Source: Ralstonia sp. RRA (GTDB lineage Bacteria; Pseudomonadota; Gammaproteobacteria; Burkholderiales; Burkholderiaceae). From it: a stretch of 64,000 bases of DNA. The notes below the pieces were generated by a model that saw only the letters and a program-made list of their open reading frames with translations, was not told the origin of the DNA and ran no database searches. Below, one piece after another: positions 18,624 to 27,548 of this stretch. The position numbers were made by a program, and so were the translations under genes. Within the stretch, counting starts at the first letter, position 1; each line of letters begins with the position of its first letter. The stretch covers positions 1,364,001-1,428,000 of the forward strand of contig NZ_CP146091.1 of the NCBI RefSeq assembly GCF_037023145.1, given 5' to 3'.

Positions 18624-18738
18624 CCTTGTTTCTCCAATCTGATGATGGCTTCTACTAACGGCACATTATCGCGCATGAACAGCACATTCGGGCGCAGTAC
18701 GGAAAGCACAATGTCGTACTGCCTTGCGCGGTGCTCGT

Positions 18739-19584
18739 ATGACTGATTCGCGTATTCATCAGGTTGTTGACGGTTTGGCGGCCCGCAACGCCCTTGATGC
18801 CGCAGCTTTGGTGCCCTGGATTGTTGCAGGGCAGCGCGTCGGTTTGCTGGATGGCGAGCGCGCCGCGCTGCTTGGGCGCTGGCCGCAGTGGTTCGAGGTA
18901 TCGGCAGGTCGGGTCGATTTGCGCAGCACCCTTGCCACCGAGGGCGAACGCACCGCCGCATTGGCCGAGGTGATTGCGCGCTTGGCCGAGGAGGGGCACG
19001 TACGTGGCTGGCGCGACGAGCAATTCGCCGTCAATACCGGCTGGGGCACGCCTGCACTGGCGCTGGTCGAACGCGCAGCCGCGCGCTTTTTCGGCATCCG
19101 GACTTACGCCGCCCACATGAACGGCTTGATCGACGGCCCAGAGCCAATGCTCTGGCTGGCCCGCCGTGCCAGCACCAAGCCGATCGACCCCGGTATGTGG
19201 GACAACCTCGTCGCCGGCGGTATCGGCCATGGGTTCGACGCCCGCGGCGCGCTGGAAAAAGAATGCTGGGAAGAGGCGGGCATCGGTGTCGATCTGGCGG
19301 CCCGGCTCGTGCCGCGCGGCACGATCGACGTCCTGCGCGCCGTGCCCGAAGGTATCCAGAACGAGACCCTGTTCGCCTTTGACCTGACGCTGCCCGCCAG
19401 CTTCACCCCTGCCAATCAGGACGGCGAGGTGGCAGGCCACCTGCGCGCCAGCCCCGACGCCGCGCTTGATATCATGGCGAATTGCGCGATGACGGTGGAC
19501 GCCACGCTCGTCACCCTCGGTGCCCTGGCGCGCTTGATTCCGTCCCTTGTGCCGCAACGGTTCGCGCCTGACAACAATACGTAA
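18739..19584 (+). CDS. Nudix hydrolase with DUF4743 N-domain (thiamine-pyrophosphokinase-related)
   Basis: 281 aa. Residues 1-120 form the N-terminal domain seen in eukaryotic TPK3/Nudt20-like proteins, and the second half is a Nudix hydrolase with the box GGIGHGFDARGALEKECWEE followed by AGI; the catalytic E-x-x-E pair is in ECWEEAG. Conserved NMxxGG-like lead-in is PGMWDNLVAGGI. Family members hydrolyse damaged thiamine diphosphates (oxo- and oxy-thiamine derivatives), so a nucleotide/cofactor sanitation role is likely here. The start is ATG 18739 rather than the upstream in-frame codon because MTDSRIHQ is the natural soluble N terminus. It is 8 bp upstream of purU and probably cotranscribed. 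Confidence 0.85.
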   Translation: MTDSRIHQVVDGLAARNALDAAALVPWIVAGQRVGLLDGERAALLGRWPQWFEVSAGRVDLRSTLATEGERTAALAEVIARLAEEGHVRGWRDEQFAVNTGWGTPALALVERAAARFFGIRTYAAHMNGLIDGPEPMLWLARRASTKPIDPGMWDNLVAGGIGHGFDARGALEKECWEEAGIGVDLAARLVPRGTIDVLRAVPEGIQNETLFAFDLTLPASFTPANQDGEVAGHLRASPDAALDIMANCAMTVDATLVTLGALARLIPSLVPQRFAPDNNT

Positions 19585-19592
19585 AACGCTTC

Positions 19593-20459
19593 ATGAGTCA
19601 CTCCGGTTTCATCCTCACCCTGTCCTGCCCGGACCAGCCCGGCATCGTTCATGCCGTGTCCGGCCTGTTGTTCGAGCAGGGCTGCAACATCCTCGATTCC
19701 GACCAGTACGGCGACGAGTTCACCAACCGCTTCTTCATGCGCGTGCATTTCGTGCCGCAGGGCCAGCCGCTGGACCTGCAAACGCTGCGCGACCGCTTTG
19801 CACCCATCGGTGATCGTTTCTCGATGCAGTGGGGCATGTTCGACGCCGCGATCAAGCCGCGCGTGATGATCCTGGTCTCGAAGATCGGTCATTGCCTGAA
19901 CGACCTGCTGTTCCGCGCCCGCGCAGGCCAACTACCGATCGAGATCGCTGCGATCGCTTCGAACCACCGCGATTTCTATCAACTGGCTGCGTCGTACGAC
20001 GTGCCGTTCATGCACTTGCCGCTGCTGCAAGCGACTGACGCACAGAAAGCGCAGCAAGAAGCCCGCATCTGGGAAATTGCCCAGGAGCAGCAGATCGATC
20101 TGGTGGTGCTCGCGCGCTACATGCAGATCCTCTCGGATGACCTGTGCCGCAAGCTGGAAGGCCGCGCCATCAACATCCACCATTCGTTCCTGCCGAGCTT
20201 CAAGGGTGCCAAGCCGTACTACCAGGCACACGAGCGCGGCGTGAAGCTGATCGGCGCGACGGCGCACTATGTGACGGCCGACCTCGACGAAGGCCCGATC
20301 ATCGAGCAGGAGATCGAGCGCGTGGACCACAGCATGGACCCGGAGCAGCTCACCGCCGTCGGTCGTGATGTGGAGTGCGTGGCACTGGCCCGCGCCGTGA
20401 AGTGGCATGCCGAACATCGCATCCTGCTCAATGGCCACAAGACCGTCGTCTTCAAGTAA
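19593..20459 (+). CDS. purU: Formyltetrahydrofolate deformylase
   Basis: Hydrolyses 10-formyl-THF to formate and THF, supplying formate for PurT-type purine synthesis and balancing one-carbon pools. 288 aa, the normal size. Residues 1-85 are an ACT domain (ILTLSCPDQPGIVHAVSGLL); the rest is a formyltransferase fold with GRAINIHHSFLPSFKGAKPY (conserved N-x-H), and GATAHYVTADLDEGPIIEQE holding the catalytic Asp. The start ATG 19593 is 8 bp after the Nudix stop. dnaQ begins 15 bp after its stop, so the three may form an operon. Confidence 0.95.
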   Translation: MSHSGFILTLSCPDQPGIVHAVSGLLFEQGCNILDSDQYGDEFTNRFFMRVHFVPQGQPLDLQTLRDRFAPIGDRFSMQWGMFDAAIKPRVMILVSKIGHCLNDLLFRARAGQLPIEIAAIASNHRDFYQLAASYDVPFMHLPLLQATDAQKAQQEARIWEIAQEQQIDLVVLARYMQILSDDLCRKLEGRAINIHHSFLPSFKGAKPYYQAHERGVKLIGATAHYVTADLDEGPIIEQEIERVDHSMDPEQLTAVGRDVECVALARAVKWHAEHRILLNGHKTVVFK

Positions 20460-20474
20460 CGGGTAGGTGGGCGT

Positions 20475-21206
20475 ATGACACGACAGATCATCCTCGATAC
20501 CGAAACCACGGGCCTGAACGCCGCCACTGGCGACCGCGTGATCGAAATCGGCTGCGTGGAGATGGTCAACCGCCGGCTGACCGGCCGCAATCTGCACTTC
20601 TACATCAACCCTGAGCGGGAGATCGACGCAGGCGCGATGGCGGTGCACGGCATCACCAACGAGTTTGTGGCCGACAAGCCCAAATTTGCGGAAATCGTCA
20701 ACGAAATCCGTGACTATGTGCAGGGCGCCGAGGCGATCATCCACAACGCCGCGTTCGACTTGGGCTTCCTGGACATGGAATTCCAGCGCCTGGGGCTGCC
20801 GCCCTTCCGCGAACATCTGTCGGGGCATATCGATACGTTGCGCGAGGCGCGCCAGATGTTCCCGGGCAAGCGAAACTCGCTGGATGCGCTGTGCGACCGG
20901 CTGGGCGTGAGTAACGCACACCGTACGCTGCACGGCGCCTTGCTGGATGCGGAACTGCTGGCCGAGGTCTACCTGGCCATGACGCGCGGCCAGAACACGC
21001 TGGTAATCGACATGCTGGAAGGCGGCGAGAGTGCTTCGGCAGTGGCCGCCACCGTTGACTTGAGCGCGCTTGAATTGCCGGTGCTGCTGGCCACCGAGAC
21101 GGAAGCCCAAGCCCATGCTGGCGTGCTCAAGGAGATCGACAAGGCCAGCGGCGGCAAGACTGTCTGGACCCGGGAAGCGCCGGAAGCTACGCCTCCGGCG
21201 GCTTGA
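20475..21206 (+). CDS. dnaQ: DNA polymerase III epsilon subunit (3-5 exonuclease)
   Basis: Proofreading subunit of the replicative polymerase, 243 aa. ExoI is ILDTETTGL with the two metal carboxylates at D8 and E10; ExoII is IHNAAFDLGFLD; ExoIII-epsilon is HRTLHGALLDAELL (His and Asp). Residues 190-243 form the alpha-binding tail, which is long and Ala/Glu-rich and ends PPAA. In E. coli dnaQ is next to rnhA; here they are 7 kb apart, with rnhA still beside a yafS-like gene and gloB. Confidence 0.95.
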   Translation: MTRQIILDTETTGLNAATGDRVIEIGCVEMVNRRLTGRNLHFYINPEREIDAGAMAVHGITNEFVADKPKFAEIVNEIRDYVQGAEAIIHNAAFDLGFLDMEFQRLGLPPFREHLSGHIDTLREARQMFPGKRNSLDALCDRLGVSNAHRTLHGALLDAELLAEVYLAMTRGQNTLVIDMLEGGESASAVAATVDLSALELPVLLATETEAQAHAGVLKEIDKASGGKTVWTREAPEATPPAA

Positions 21207-21240
21207 TGCGAGATCGAAGCAAAAAAGTGCAGCCGGGGGC

Positions 21241-21269
21241 TTTACACGGGCACAGCTTTTCGCCATAAT
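21241..21269 (+). promoter_or_regulatory. Promoter of tRNA-Val
   Basis: TTTACA (21241-21246) and CATAAT (21264-21269) spaced by 17 bases, each one mismatch from the sigma-70 consensus. The predicted start of transcription is about 25 bases before the tRNA 5-prime end. Confidence 0.7.
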
Positions 21270-21301
21270 CTCGTTTTCGCCGCATCCCGGCAGCAGTTTT
21301 C

Positions 21302-21376
21302 GGGTGGTTAGCTCAGCGGTAGAGCACTGCCTTCACACGGCAGGGGTCACAGGTTCAATCCCTGTACCACCCACCA
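21302..21376 (+). tRNA. tRNA-Val (anticodon CAC)
   Basis: A 75-nt cloverleaf including encoded CCA. Acceptor GGGTGGT (21302-21308) pairs with ACCACCC (21366-21372); the anticodon arm is CTGCC, loop TTCACAC, GGCAG, giving anticodon CAC for GUG codons; the T arm contains GGTTCAATCC. It lies downstream of dnaQ with its own promoter and terminator. Confidence 0.97.
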
Positions 21377-21397
21377 ATTCGCGAGCAATCGCAAAAG

Positions 21398-21435
21398 AAA
21401 GGCCCTCAGGCAATCGCCGAGGGCCTTTTTTCTTT
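21398..21435 (+). terminator. Intrinsic terminator of tRNA-Val
   Basis: AAAGGCCCTC (21398-21407), loop of 11, GAGGGCCTTT (21419-21428), continuing into a T-rich tract to 21432. It begins 22 bases after the tRNA CCA. Confidence 0.92.
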
Positions 21436-22051
21436 GCCGTCTTTCGTTATTCATTCCTGCGCACTCAGCAGCATCTCCTCGCTAGCGTAGAAAAAACGAC
21501 AATCCGCCCGCTTGGATCGGGCACGTGGCGCCTGCACCGAATCGAGGCCACTCGCCCCGTTTTGTGCAATTGACCGTTGCTCAACGGAAGAAAGGTTGCG
21601 AACACAACGGGGGAGGCCGCCCGGGTTGCTACGTATGCAACACCGCAAGAGGCATTGAACGCCAGCGGGGCCGGGATAACCCCTGCTTCCGTTGGAGCGG
21701 TTGGTGGGAACTCATGCAGATCGGTTACGTACAAACATGCGAGCGCACCCGTGGAACTGGGTACGCTTTCTGCTCCACCCCGATTGGGCGCATTAGCGGT
21801 GCGAGTGGTGACAACAGATTGCTGCGCATGAACATGCTGATGAGATTGCGAGCCGTTGCGGTTTGGCACTGCATCACGTCGAGCGCTAATGCGATCACGA
21901 TTGCTTGTGCACCGCTTCAGAGGCTTAAGCGTTCTTGTGCTCATCCGTGATTGGTCTACAGTGGAATAAGTACCGCATTCAACGCACGCAAGAACTAGCC
22001 TCGTTCCAGCATGACCATGCTGGTGGTGAGGAAGAAATCTACGGGGGAGAT
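21436..22051 (+). other. Orphan 600-bp region between tRNA-Val and prkA
   Basis: No gene that I can name. One open frame, 21577-21831 (84 codons, TTG start, no Shine-Dalgarno), contains ASVGAVGGNSCRSVTYKHAS and PPRLGALAVRVVTTDCC, which looks protein-like but unassignable; a second frame 21525-21950 overlaps it. The base composition is a little lower in GC than the flanks, especially 21440-21600. The last 100 bp should contain the prkA promoter: TTGTGC (21935-21940) and TACAGT (21957-21962), 16-base spacing, is a candidate. Position just after a tRNA makes a remnant of an integrated element possible, but I find no repeat of the tRNA 3-prime end. Confidence 0.4.
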
Positions 22052-23974
22052 ATGGATATTTTCCGCCACTACGCTACGCGTTTTGAGGCTCGCAAAGAGG
22101 ACGAGTACAGCATCCAGGAGTACCTGGATATCTGCAAAAAGGACTCCACCGCTTATGCGACCGCAGCCGAGCGCATGCTTGCTGCAATCGGCCAGCCCGA
22201 ACTTGTGGACACCCACCACGATCCTCGGCTGTCGCGGTTGTTCTTCAACAAGGTCATCCGCATTTACCCGGCCTTCCGGGAGTTCTACGGCATGGAGGAC
22301 ACGATCGAGCAGATCGTCTCGTTCTTCAAGCATGCCGCGCAGGGCCTTGAGGAACGCAAGCAGATCCTCTATCTGCTCGGGCCTCCGGGCGGCGGCAAGT
22401 CCTCTCTAGCTGAAAAGCTGAAGGCGCTGATGGAGCAGATCCCCATCTATGCGCTCAAGGGCTCGCCCATTCACGAGTCCCCGCTCGGGCTGTTTTCGCC
22501 CGAGGAAGACGGCAAGATCCTGGAGGAAGACTACGGCATTCCACGGCGCTATCTGAACTCGATTGCCTCGCCATGGGCGGTCAAGCGGCTGCATGAGTTC
22601 AATGGCGACATCACGCGGTTCCGCGTGGTGAGGCTGCATCCGTCCGTGCTCTCGCAGATTGCGATTTCCAAGACGGAGCCGGGCGATGAGAACAATCAGG
22701 ACATCTCGTCACTGGTCGGCAAGGTCGATATCCGCAAGCTGGAGGACTATCCGCAGGACGATCCGGATGCGTACTCGTACTCCGGCGGGCTGTGCCTGGC
22801 CAACCGCGGGCTGCTGGAGTTCGTGGAGATGTTCAAGGCGCCTATCAAGGTGTTGCACCCGTTGCTGACGGCCACGCAGGAAGGCAACTACAAGGGCACC
22901 GAGGGTTTTGGTGCGATCCCGTTTGACGGCGTGATCCTGGCCCACTCGAACGAGGCGGAGTGGCAGAGCTTCAAGTCCGACCGCAACAACGAAGCCTTCC
23001 TCGATCGCATCTACATCGTCAAGGTGCCGTACTGCCTGCGCGTGTCGGACGAGGTGAAGATCTACGACAAGCTGCTGCGCAACAGCTCGCTGTCGAATGC
23101 GCCGTGCGCACCGAACACGCTGAAGATGATGGCGCAGTTTGCGGTGCTCACGCGCATCAAGGAACCGGAGAACTCCAACATCTTCTCCAAGATGCGCGTC
23201 TACGACGGCGAGAGCCTCAAGGATGTCGACCCGAAGGCCAAGTCGTATCAGGAGTACCGCGACTTTGCCGGTATTGACGAGGGCATGACCGGGCTGTCGA
23301 CGCGCTTTGCCTTCAAGGTGTTGTCGAAGGTCTTCAACTTTGATGGGGCGGAGGTGGCGGCCAACCCGGTGCACCTGCTGTACGTGCTCGAGCAGCAGAT
23401 CGAGCGTGAACAGTTTGCGCCGGAGACGGAATCCAAGCTGATGTCCTACATCAAGGAGTACCTTGCTGCGCCTTATGTTGAGTTCATCGGCAAGGAGATC
23501 CAGACCGCTTATCTGGAGTCGTATTCGGAGTACGGGCAGAACATCTTCGACCGCTACGTGGTGTTTGCCGACCTGTGGATCCAGGATCAGGAGTACCGCG
23601 ATCCGAATACCGGCGAGATTCTCGATCGCAGTGCCTTGAACGACGAGCTGGAGAAGGTGGAGAAACCGGCGGGCATTTCCAACCCGAAGGACTTCCGCAA
23701 CGAGATCGTCAACTTCGTGCTGCGGGCGCGGGCCAAGAACGGGGGCAAGAACCCGGTCTGGACCAGTTACGAGAAACTGCGCGCGGTGATCGAAAAGCGG
23801 ATGTTCTCGACCACGGAAGATTTGCTTCCGGTGATCTCGTTCAACGCCAAGTCGTCGCACGACGACCGGGCGAAGCACGAGAACTTCGTCAACCGCATGG
23901 TGGAAAAGGGCTATACGGAGAAGCAGGTGCGCCTGCTGGTGGAGTGGTACCTGCGCGTACGGAAGTCGTCTTAA
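22052..23974 (+). CDS. prkA: PrkA-family serine protein kinase / AAA+ stress protein (YeaG)
   Basis: 640 aa, the usual size. The N-terminal AAA+ core has Walker A YLLGPPGGGKSSLAEKLK and the C-terminal half is the PrkA domain (kinase-like; some family members have been shown to act as AAA+ proteases, so both activities are possible). Start at ATG 22052 (MDIFRHYATRFEARKEDEYS) with GGGGGAGA upstream; an in-frame codon at 21935 is too far upstream. It heads the widely conserved prkA-yeaH-spoVR trio, expressed in E. coli under RpoS during starvation. Spacing to the next gene is 42 bp, so the three likely form one operon. Confidence 0.93.
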   Translation: MDIFRHYATRFEARKEDEYSIQEYLDICKKDSTAYATAAERMLAAIGQPELVDTHHDPRLSRLFFNKVIRIYPAFREFYGMEDTIEQIVSFFKHAAQGLEERKQILYLLGPPGGGKSSLAEKLKALMEQIPIYALKGSPIHESPLGLFSPEEDGKILEEDYGIPRRYLNSIASPWAVKRLHEFNGDITRFRVVRLHPSVLSQIAISKTEPGDENNQDISSLVGKVDIRKLEDYPQDDPDAYSYSGGLCLANRGLLEFVEMFKAPIKVLHPLLTATQEGNYKGTEGFGAIPFDGVILAHSNEAEWQSFKSDRNNEAFLDRIYIVKVPYCLRVSDEVKIYDKLLRNSSLSNAPCAPNTLKMMAQFAVLTRIKEPENSNIFSKMRVYDGESLKDVDPKAKSYQEYRDFAGIDEGMTGLSTRFAFKVLSKVFNFDGAEVAANPVHLLYVLEQQIEREQFAPETESKLMSYIKEYLAAPYVEFIGKEIQTAYLESYSEYGQNIFDRYVVFADLWIQDQEYRDPNTGEILDRSALNDELEKVEKPAGISNPKDFRNEIVNFVLRARAKNGGKNPVWTSYEKLRAVIEKRMFSTTEDLLPVISFNAKSSHDDRAKHENFVNRMVEKGYTEKQVRLLVEWYLRVRKSS

Positions 23975-24016
23975 GGAGAGGCGCGAAGCAGACCACTTCC
24001 AACCGAGGGCAGCCAC

Positions 24017-25279
24017 ATGGGCACGATCATCGATCGGCGAGAGAACGGCGGCGGCAAGAGTACCGTCAACAAGCAGCGCTTCATCAAGCGCTACAAGGAC
24101 CAGATTCGTCGCGCGGTGGCCAAGGCGGTGTCCGGCCGGAAGATCATGGACATCGAGCAGAGCGGGCAGGTGTCCATTCCGGTCAAGGACATCTCCGAGC
24201 CCATGTTTCACCACGGCTCGGGCGGGCGCCGGGAGGGCGTCCACCCCGGCAACAGGCAATTTGTCCGGGGCGACAGTTTTGACCGGCAACAGCAGGGCAG
24301 TGGCGGCACCGGCTCCCAGGCGAGTGATTCGGGCGAGGGCGAAGACGACTTTGTCTTCACGCTCTCGCGCGAGGACTTCCTCAACTTCTTCTTCGAGGAC
24401 ATGGCACTGCCCGACATGGCCAAGCGTCACTTGGCCAAGATCGCGGAAGTGCGCAAGGTACGCGCCGGCTACTCGCTGGACGGCACGCCCTCGAACCTGT
24501 CCATCCTGCGCACGATGCGCAGCTCCATCGGCCGACGCATTGCGCTGTCCAGCCCGTATCAGCGGCGCCTGCATGAACTGGAGACCGAGTACAACGAGGT
24601 GCTCCAGAACGACGGGCCGTACTGTGCGCGCGCGTTGGAGTTGACGAAAGAGATGCGGCACCTGCGCTCGTGCCTGGACCGTGTGCCTTTTATCGAGAAG
24701 CTCGACCTGCGCTACAACAATCGCGTGCAACGCAAGCGCCCGCAGGCGCAGGCGGTGATGTTCTGCGTGATGGATGTATCGGGCTCGATGGATGAACAGC
24801 GCAAGGATCTCGCCAAGCGCTTCTTCATGCTGCTGTACCTGTTTCTGAAGCGGAACTACGAGCGCATCGACGTCGTCTTCATCCGGCACCACACCGTAGC
24901 CAAGGAGGTGAGTGAGGAGGACTTCTTCCATTCGCGTGAATCCGGCGGTACGGTGGTGTCGAGCGCGCTCAAGCTCGTCACGGAAGTGATCCATGACCGT
25001 TACCCACCGAGCCAGTGGAACATCTACTGTGCCCAGGCATCGGACGGCGACAACTGGGCGGGGGATTCAGAGCTTTGCGCCCAGCTGCTGCGCGAATCGA
25101 TCCTGCCGGTGACACAGTATTTCGCCTACATCGAGGTGGTCTCGACGGAGCCACAGAACCTGTGGGAGGAGTATCTTACGGTGCAGGCTGCATATGAGAA
25201 CTTCGCGATGCAGCGCATCCTCAAGGCTGACGAAATCTATCCGGTATTGCACGATTTGTTCCAGAAGCGCACCACCTGA
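24017..25279 (+). CDS. yeaH: YeaH/YhbH family protein (DUF444, vWA-like)
   Basis: 420 aa, DUF444 family. The N-terminal 110 residues are basic and Gly/Ser-rich (IIDRRENGGGKSTVNKQRFIKRYK, with HHGSGGRREGVHPGN). The C-terminal half is von Willebrand A-like, with the MIDAS-type FCVMDVSGSMDEQRKDLAKR. Function is not established; it is nearly always encoded between prkA and spoVR and is thought to work with the PrkA AAA+ protein. In Bacillus YhbH is linked to sporulation. Starts at ATG 24017, with AGGGCAG upstream. Confidence 0.92.
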   Translation: MGTIIDRRENGGGKSTVNKQRFIKRYKDQIRRAVAKAVSGRKIMDIEQSGQVSIPVKDISEPMFHHGSGGRREGVHPGNRQFVRGDSFDRQQQGSGGTGSQASDSGEGEDDFVFTLSREDFLNFFFEDMALPDMAKRHLAKIAEVRKVRAGYSLDGTPSNLSILRTMRSSIGRRIALSSPYQRRLHELETEYNEVLQNDGPYCARALELTKEMRHLRSCLDRVPFIEKLDLRYNNRVQRKRPQAQAVMFCVMDVSGSMDEQRKDLAKRFFMLLYLFLKRNYERIDVVFIRHHTVAKEVSEEDFFHSRESGGTVVSSALKLVTEVIHDRYPPSQWNIYCAQASDGDNWAGDSELCAQLLRESILPVTQYFAYIEVVSTEPQNLWEEYLTVQAAYENFAMQRILKADEIYPVLHDLFQKRTT

Positions 25280-25348
25280 ACGGCAGTGCCCGTGGCGCTG
25301 CTTCGGAGAGCACGCGGCAGCGTGTGACGGAGTCAACGGGGAACGAGC

Positions 25349-26857
25349 ATGGCCTATCTTTCGACAGGCTCGGAATGGACCTTCGATCTGATCAAGCTCT
25401 ATGACCAGAACATCGCCCGCATTGCCGGCGAGTTTGGCCTGGACACCTATCCGAATCAGATCGAGATCATCACCGCAGAGCAGATGCTGGATGCCTATGC
25501 GTCGTCCGGCTTGCCTCTGGGCTACAACCACTGGTCGTATGGGAAGCACTTTCTAGCTTCGGAGCGTGGCTACCAGCGTGGCCAGATGGGGCTGGCGTAC
25601 GAGATCGTCATCAACTCCAACCCCTGCATCGCCTACCTGATGGAGGAGAACACGATGCCCATGCAGGCGCTGACGATCGCGCATGCCTGCTACGGCCACA
25701 ACTCCTTCTTCAAGGGCAACTACCTGTTCCGCACCTGGACCAACGCAGACGCCATCGTCGACTACCTGCTGTTCGCCAAGAGCTATGTGGCCGAATGCGA
25801 ACGCCGCTATGGCGAGCAGGAAGTGGAACTGTTGCTCGATTCCTGCCACGCATTGCAGAACTACGGTGTGGACCGCTATCGCCGGCCCAAAAAGCTGTCG
25901 ATTACCGAAGAGCAGGCGCGCCAGGACGAACGCGAAAAATACCTGGAGGCGCAGGTCAATGACTTGTGGCGCACACTGCCCAAGCACCGTGCGCATGCGC
26001 TGGCCACCGCAGACGATGTGCCCGAGCCGGAACCGAAGTTTCCGCCGGAGCCGGAGGAAAACCTTCTCTACTTCATCGAGAAGAACGCGCCCAAGTTGCA
26101 GCCCTGGCAGCGAGAGATCGTGCGCATCGTGCGCAAGATCGCGCAGTACTTCTATCCGCAGCGTCAGACCAAGGTCATGAACGAAGGCTGGGCTACGTTC
26201 TGGCACTACACCATCCTGCACAAGCTGTACGACGAGAAGCTCGTCAACGATGCCTTCATGCTGGAGCTGCTGCAGGCGCATACCAATGTGATTTACCAGC
26301 CGCCATACAACAGCCCTTACTACAGCGGTTTCAACCCGTACACGCTGGGCTTCCTGATCTTTCAGGACATCCGCCGCATTTGCGAAGCACCCACCGATGA
26401 AGATTTCCGTTGGGCGCCCGAGATTGCGGGCAGTGACTGGCAGGAGACGCTCGACTTTGCCATGCGCAACTTCAAGGACGAGAGCTTCTTGCTGCAGTTC
26501 CTGTCGCCGCGGGTAATTCGCGAGTTGAAGTTGTTCTCGGTGCTGGATGATGACCGCGAGCCCAAGCTGCGCGTGACTGCCATCCACGACGACGAGGGTT
26601 ACCGCATGATCCGCCAGCTGCTGGCGAGCCAGTACGACTTGTCGAACATCGAGCCGAATATCCAGGTCACCAATGTGGACGTGGGCGGTGATCGTTCGCT
26701 GACCATGCGGCATCAGCAGAACAACCGCCGCCCCCTGGGCAGCAACTACGAAGAGATGGTGCGCCACGTCACCCGGCTCTGGGGCTTCACCTGCCGGCTG
26801 GAAGTGGTCTACGAAGACGGTCGGCGCGAGATGAAGTACGAGTGCAAGCCTGACTAG
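25349..26857 (+). CDS. spoVR: SpoVR family protein (YcgB)
   Basis: 502 aa, normal length. Family segments seen include NHWSYGKHFLASERGYQRGQ, CIAYLMEENTMPMQALTIAH, GHNSFFKGNYLF, NEGWATFWHYTILHKLYDE and YNSPYYSGFNPYTLGFLIF. The histidine-rich HACYGHNSFF and NEGWATFWH blocks suggest a metal-binding fold resembling a metalloprotease, but the family has no proven activity. Third gene of the prkA-yeaH-spoVR stress unit; starts at ATG 25349 with GGGGAACG upstream. Confidence 0.93.
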   Translation: MAYLSTGSEWTFDLIKLYDQNIARIAGEFGLDTYPNQIEIITAEQMLDAYASSGLPLGYNHWSYGKHFLASERGYQRGQMGLAYEIVINSNPCIAYLMEENTMPMQALTIAHACYGHNSFFKGNYLFRTWTNADAIVDYLLFAKSYVAECERRYGEQEVELLLDSCHALQNYGVDRYRRPKKLSITEEQARQDEREKYLEAQVNDLWRTLPKHRAHALATADDVPEPEPKFPPEPEENLLYFIEKNAPKLQPWQREIVRIVRKIAQYFYPQRQTKVMNEGWATFWHYTILHKLYDEKLVNDAFMLELLQAHTNVIYQPPYNSPYYSGFNPYTLGFLIFQDIRRICEAPTDEDFRWAPEIAGSDWQETLDFAMRNFKDESFLLQFLSPRVIRELKLFSVLDDDREPKLRVTAIHDDEGYRMIRQLLASQYDLSNIEPNIQVTNVDVGGDRSLTMRHQQNNRRPLGSNYEEMVRHVTRLWGFTCRLEVVYEDGRREMKYECKPD

Positions 26858-26887
26858 CGCGCGTCAACCGTCGGTGCGTGGCTTTGC

Positions 26888-27379
26888 TCACACCGCCGGG
26901 GCGGCGGGCTCAGTGTTCTTTGCGCTCGCCTTTTTCTTGTCTGAAGGCTGAAGCGTTTGCGGCATGCCCGGCAGTTCTGCGGTGCCTAGCGCGCCGAAAA
27001 GTGCACGGACTGGCGCAATCATCGGTTCATCTCCCCAATGTGTTGCCAGCGTGCGCCAGGCTTCCGCTGATGTGGTGGCCTGTTGAAGCAGGGCGTTCTG
27101 CTGCTCGCTCACCATGCTCAGGAAGGTTTGGAAGAGGCGACTGCTTTGCTCGATGCGGGTTTGCAGCAGGGCGGCCGGCAGTGCGGCCAGGTCTTCCCAG
27201 TTGGCAGCCTCGGAAACCGAGGCGCAGGCTTGCAGTGCACGCCGCTCCGCATCTTCCACGCCCTTGAGCGTGATCTTGAGCGCGCGTTCTTGTGTTTCCT
27301 CCAGAGTGGTCAGGGTGTGCAGGGCGGTTTGTAGCTGAGTGCGAAAGACTTCTAGAGAGAGATCGATCGGTGCTTGCAC
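26888..27379 (-). CDS. Phasin-like protein
   Basis: 163 aa, predicted all-helical and amphipathic: VFRTQLQTALHTLTTLEETQ, ERALKITLKGVEDAERRALQ, LQTRIEQSSRLFQTFLSMVS, AEAWRTLATHWGDEP, with a Lys/Ala tail KKKASAKNTEPAAPAV typical of PHA-binding phasins. These coat polyhydroxyalkanoate granules or bind nucleoid DNA. I place the start at GTG 27379 because GGAGG lies 6 bases upstream and the helical part begins directly after it; the longer open frame to 27559 is not protein-like. Convergent with spoVR. Confidence 0.65.
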   Translation of the reverse strand: MQAPIDLSLEVFRTQLQTALHTLTTLEETQERALKITLKGVEDAERRALQACASVSEAANWEDLAALPAALLQTRIEQSSRLFQTFLSMVSEQQNALLQQATTSAEAWRTLATHWGDEPMIAPVRALFGALGTAELPGMPQTLQPSDKKKASAKNTEPAAPAV

Positions 27380-27505
27380 GGCGTGCCTCCAAAAATGGGT
27401 GGGTGGCGAGGCCCTGCCGATGTTGTCCGCTGTCCCGCATGGCGCCCCTTTCTCCCCCGGTCCCCCAAGGCCGTTCGTTGTTCTGGTGCGGGCGAACGTG
27501 CCTGG

Positions 27506-27535
27506 CAGGTGACGCAACCGGGGTGACGTCACCTG
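27506..27535. repeat. Inverted repeat between DUF1488 gene and phasin-like gene
   Basis: CAGGTGACG (27506-27514) and CGTCACCTG (27527-27535) pair perfectly over 9 bp with a 12-base loop, immediately after the DUF1488 stop on the minus strand. No T tract follows, so it is not a standard terminator; it could stabilise mRNA or be a protein site upstream of the phasin-like gene. Confidence 0.5.
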
Positions 27536-27548
27536 TTGAGATGCTGAG

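Noticed and set aside
21525..21950. 141-codon open frame before prkA
   Set aside because: Cys/Trp/Arg-rich, overlaps the 84-codon frame, and no start signal; I could not choose between them, so neither is called a gene.
21900..21970. Sigma-54 promoter for the prkA operon
   Set aside because: No TGGCAC-N5-TTGC pattern; only a weak sigma-70-like pair is seen.
21302..22051. Integrated phage or island at tRNA-Val
   Set aside because: No integrase gene and no direct repeat of the tRNA 3-prime end; only noted as a possible scar.
22709..24994. Open frame antisense to prkA and yeaH
   Set aside because: Spans the gap between two real genes and lacks any motif.
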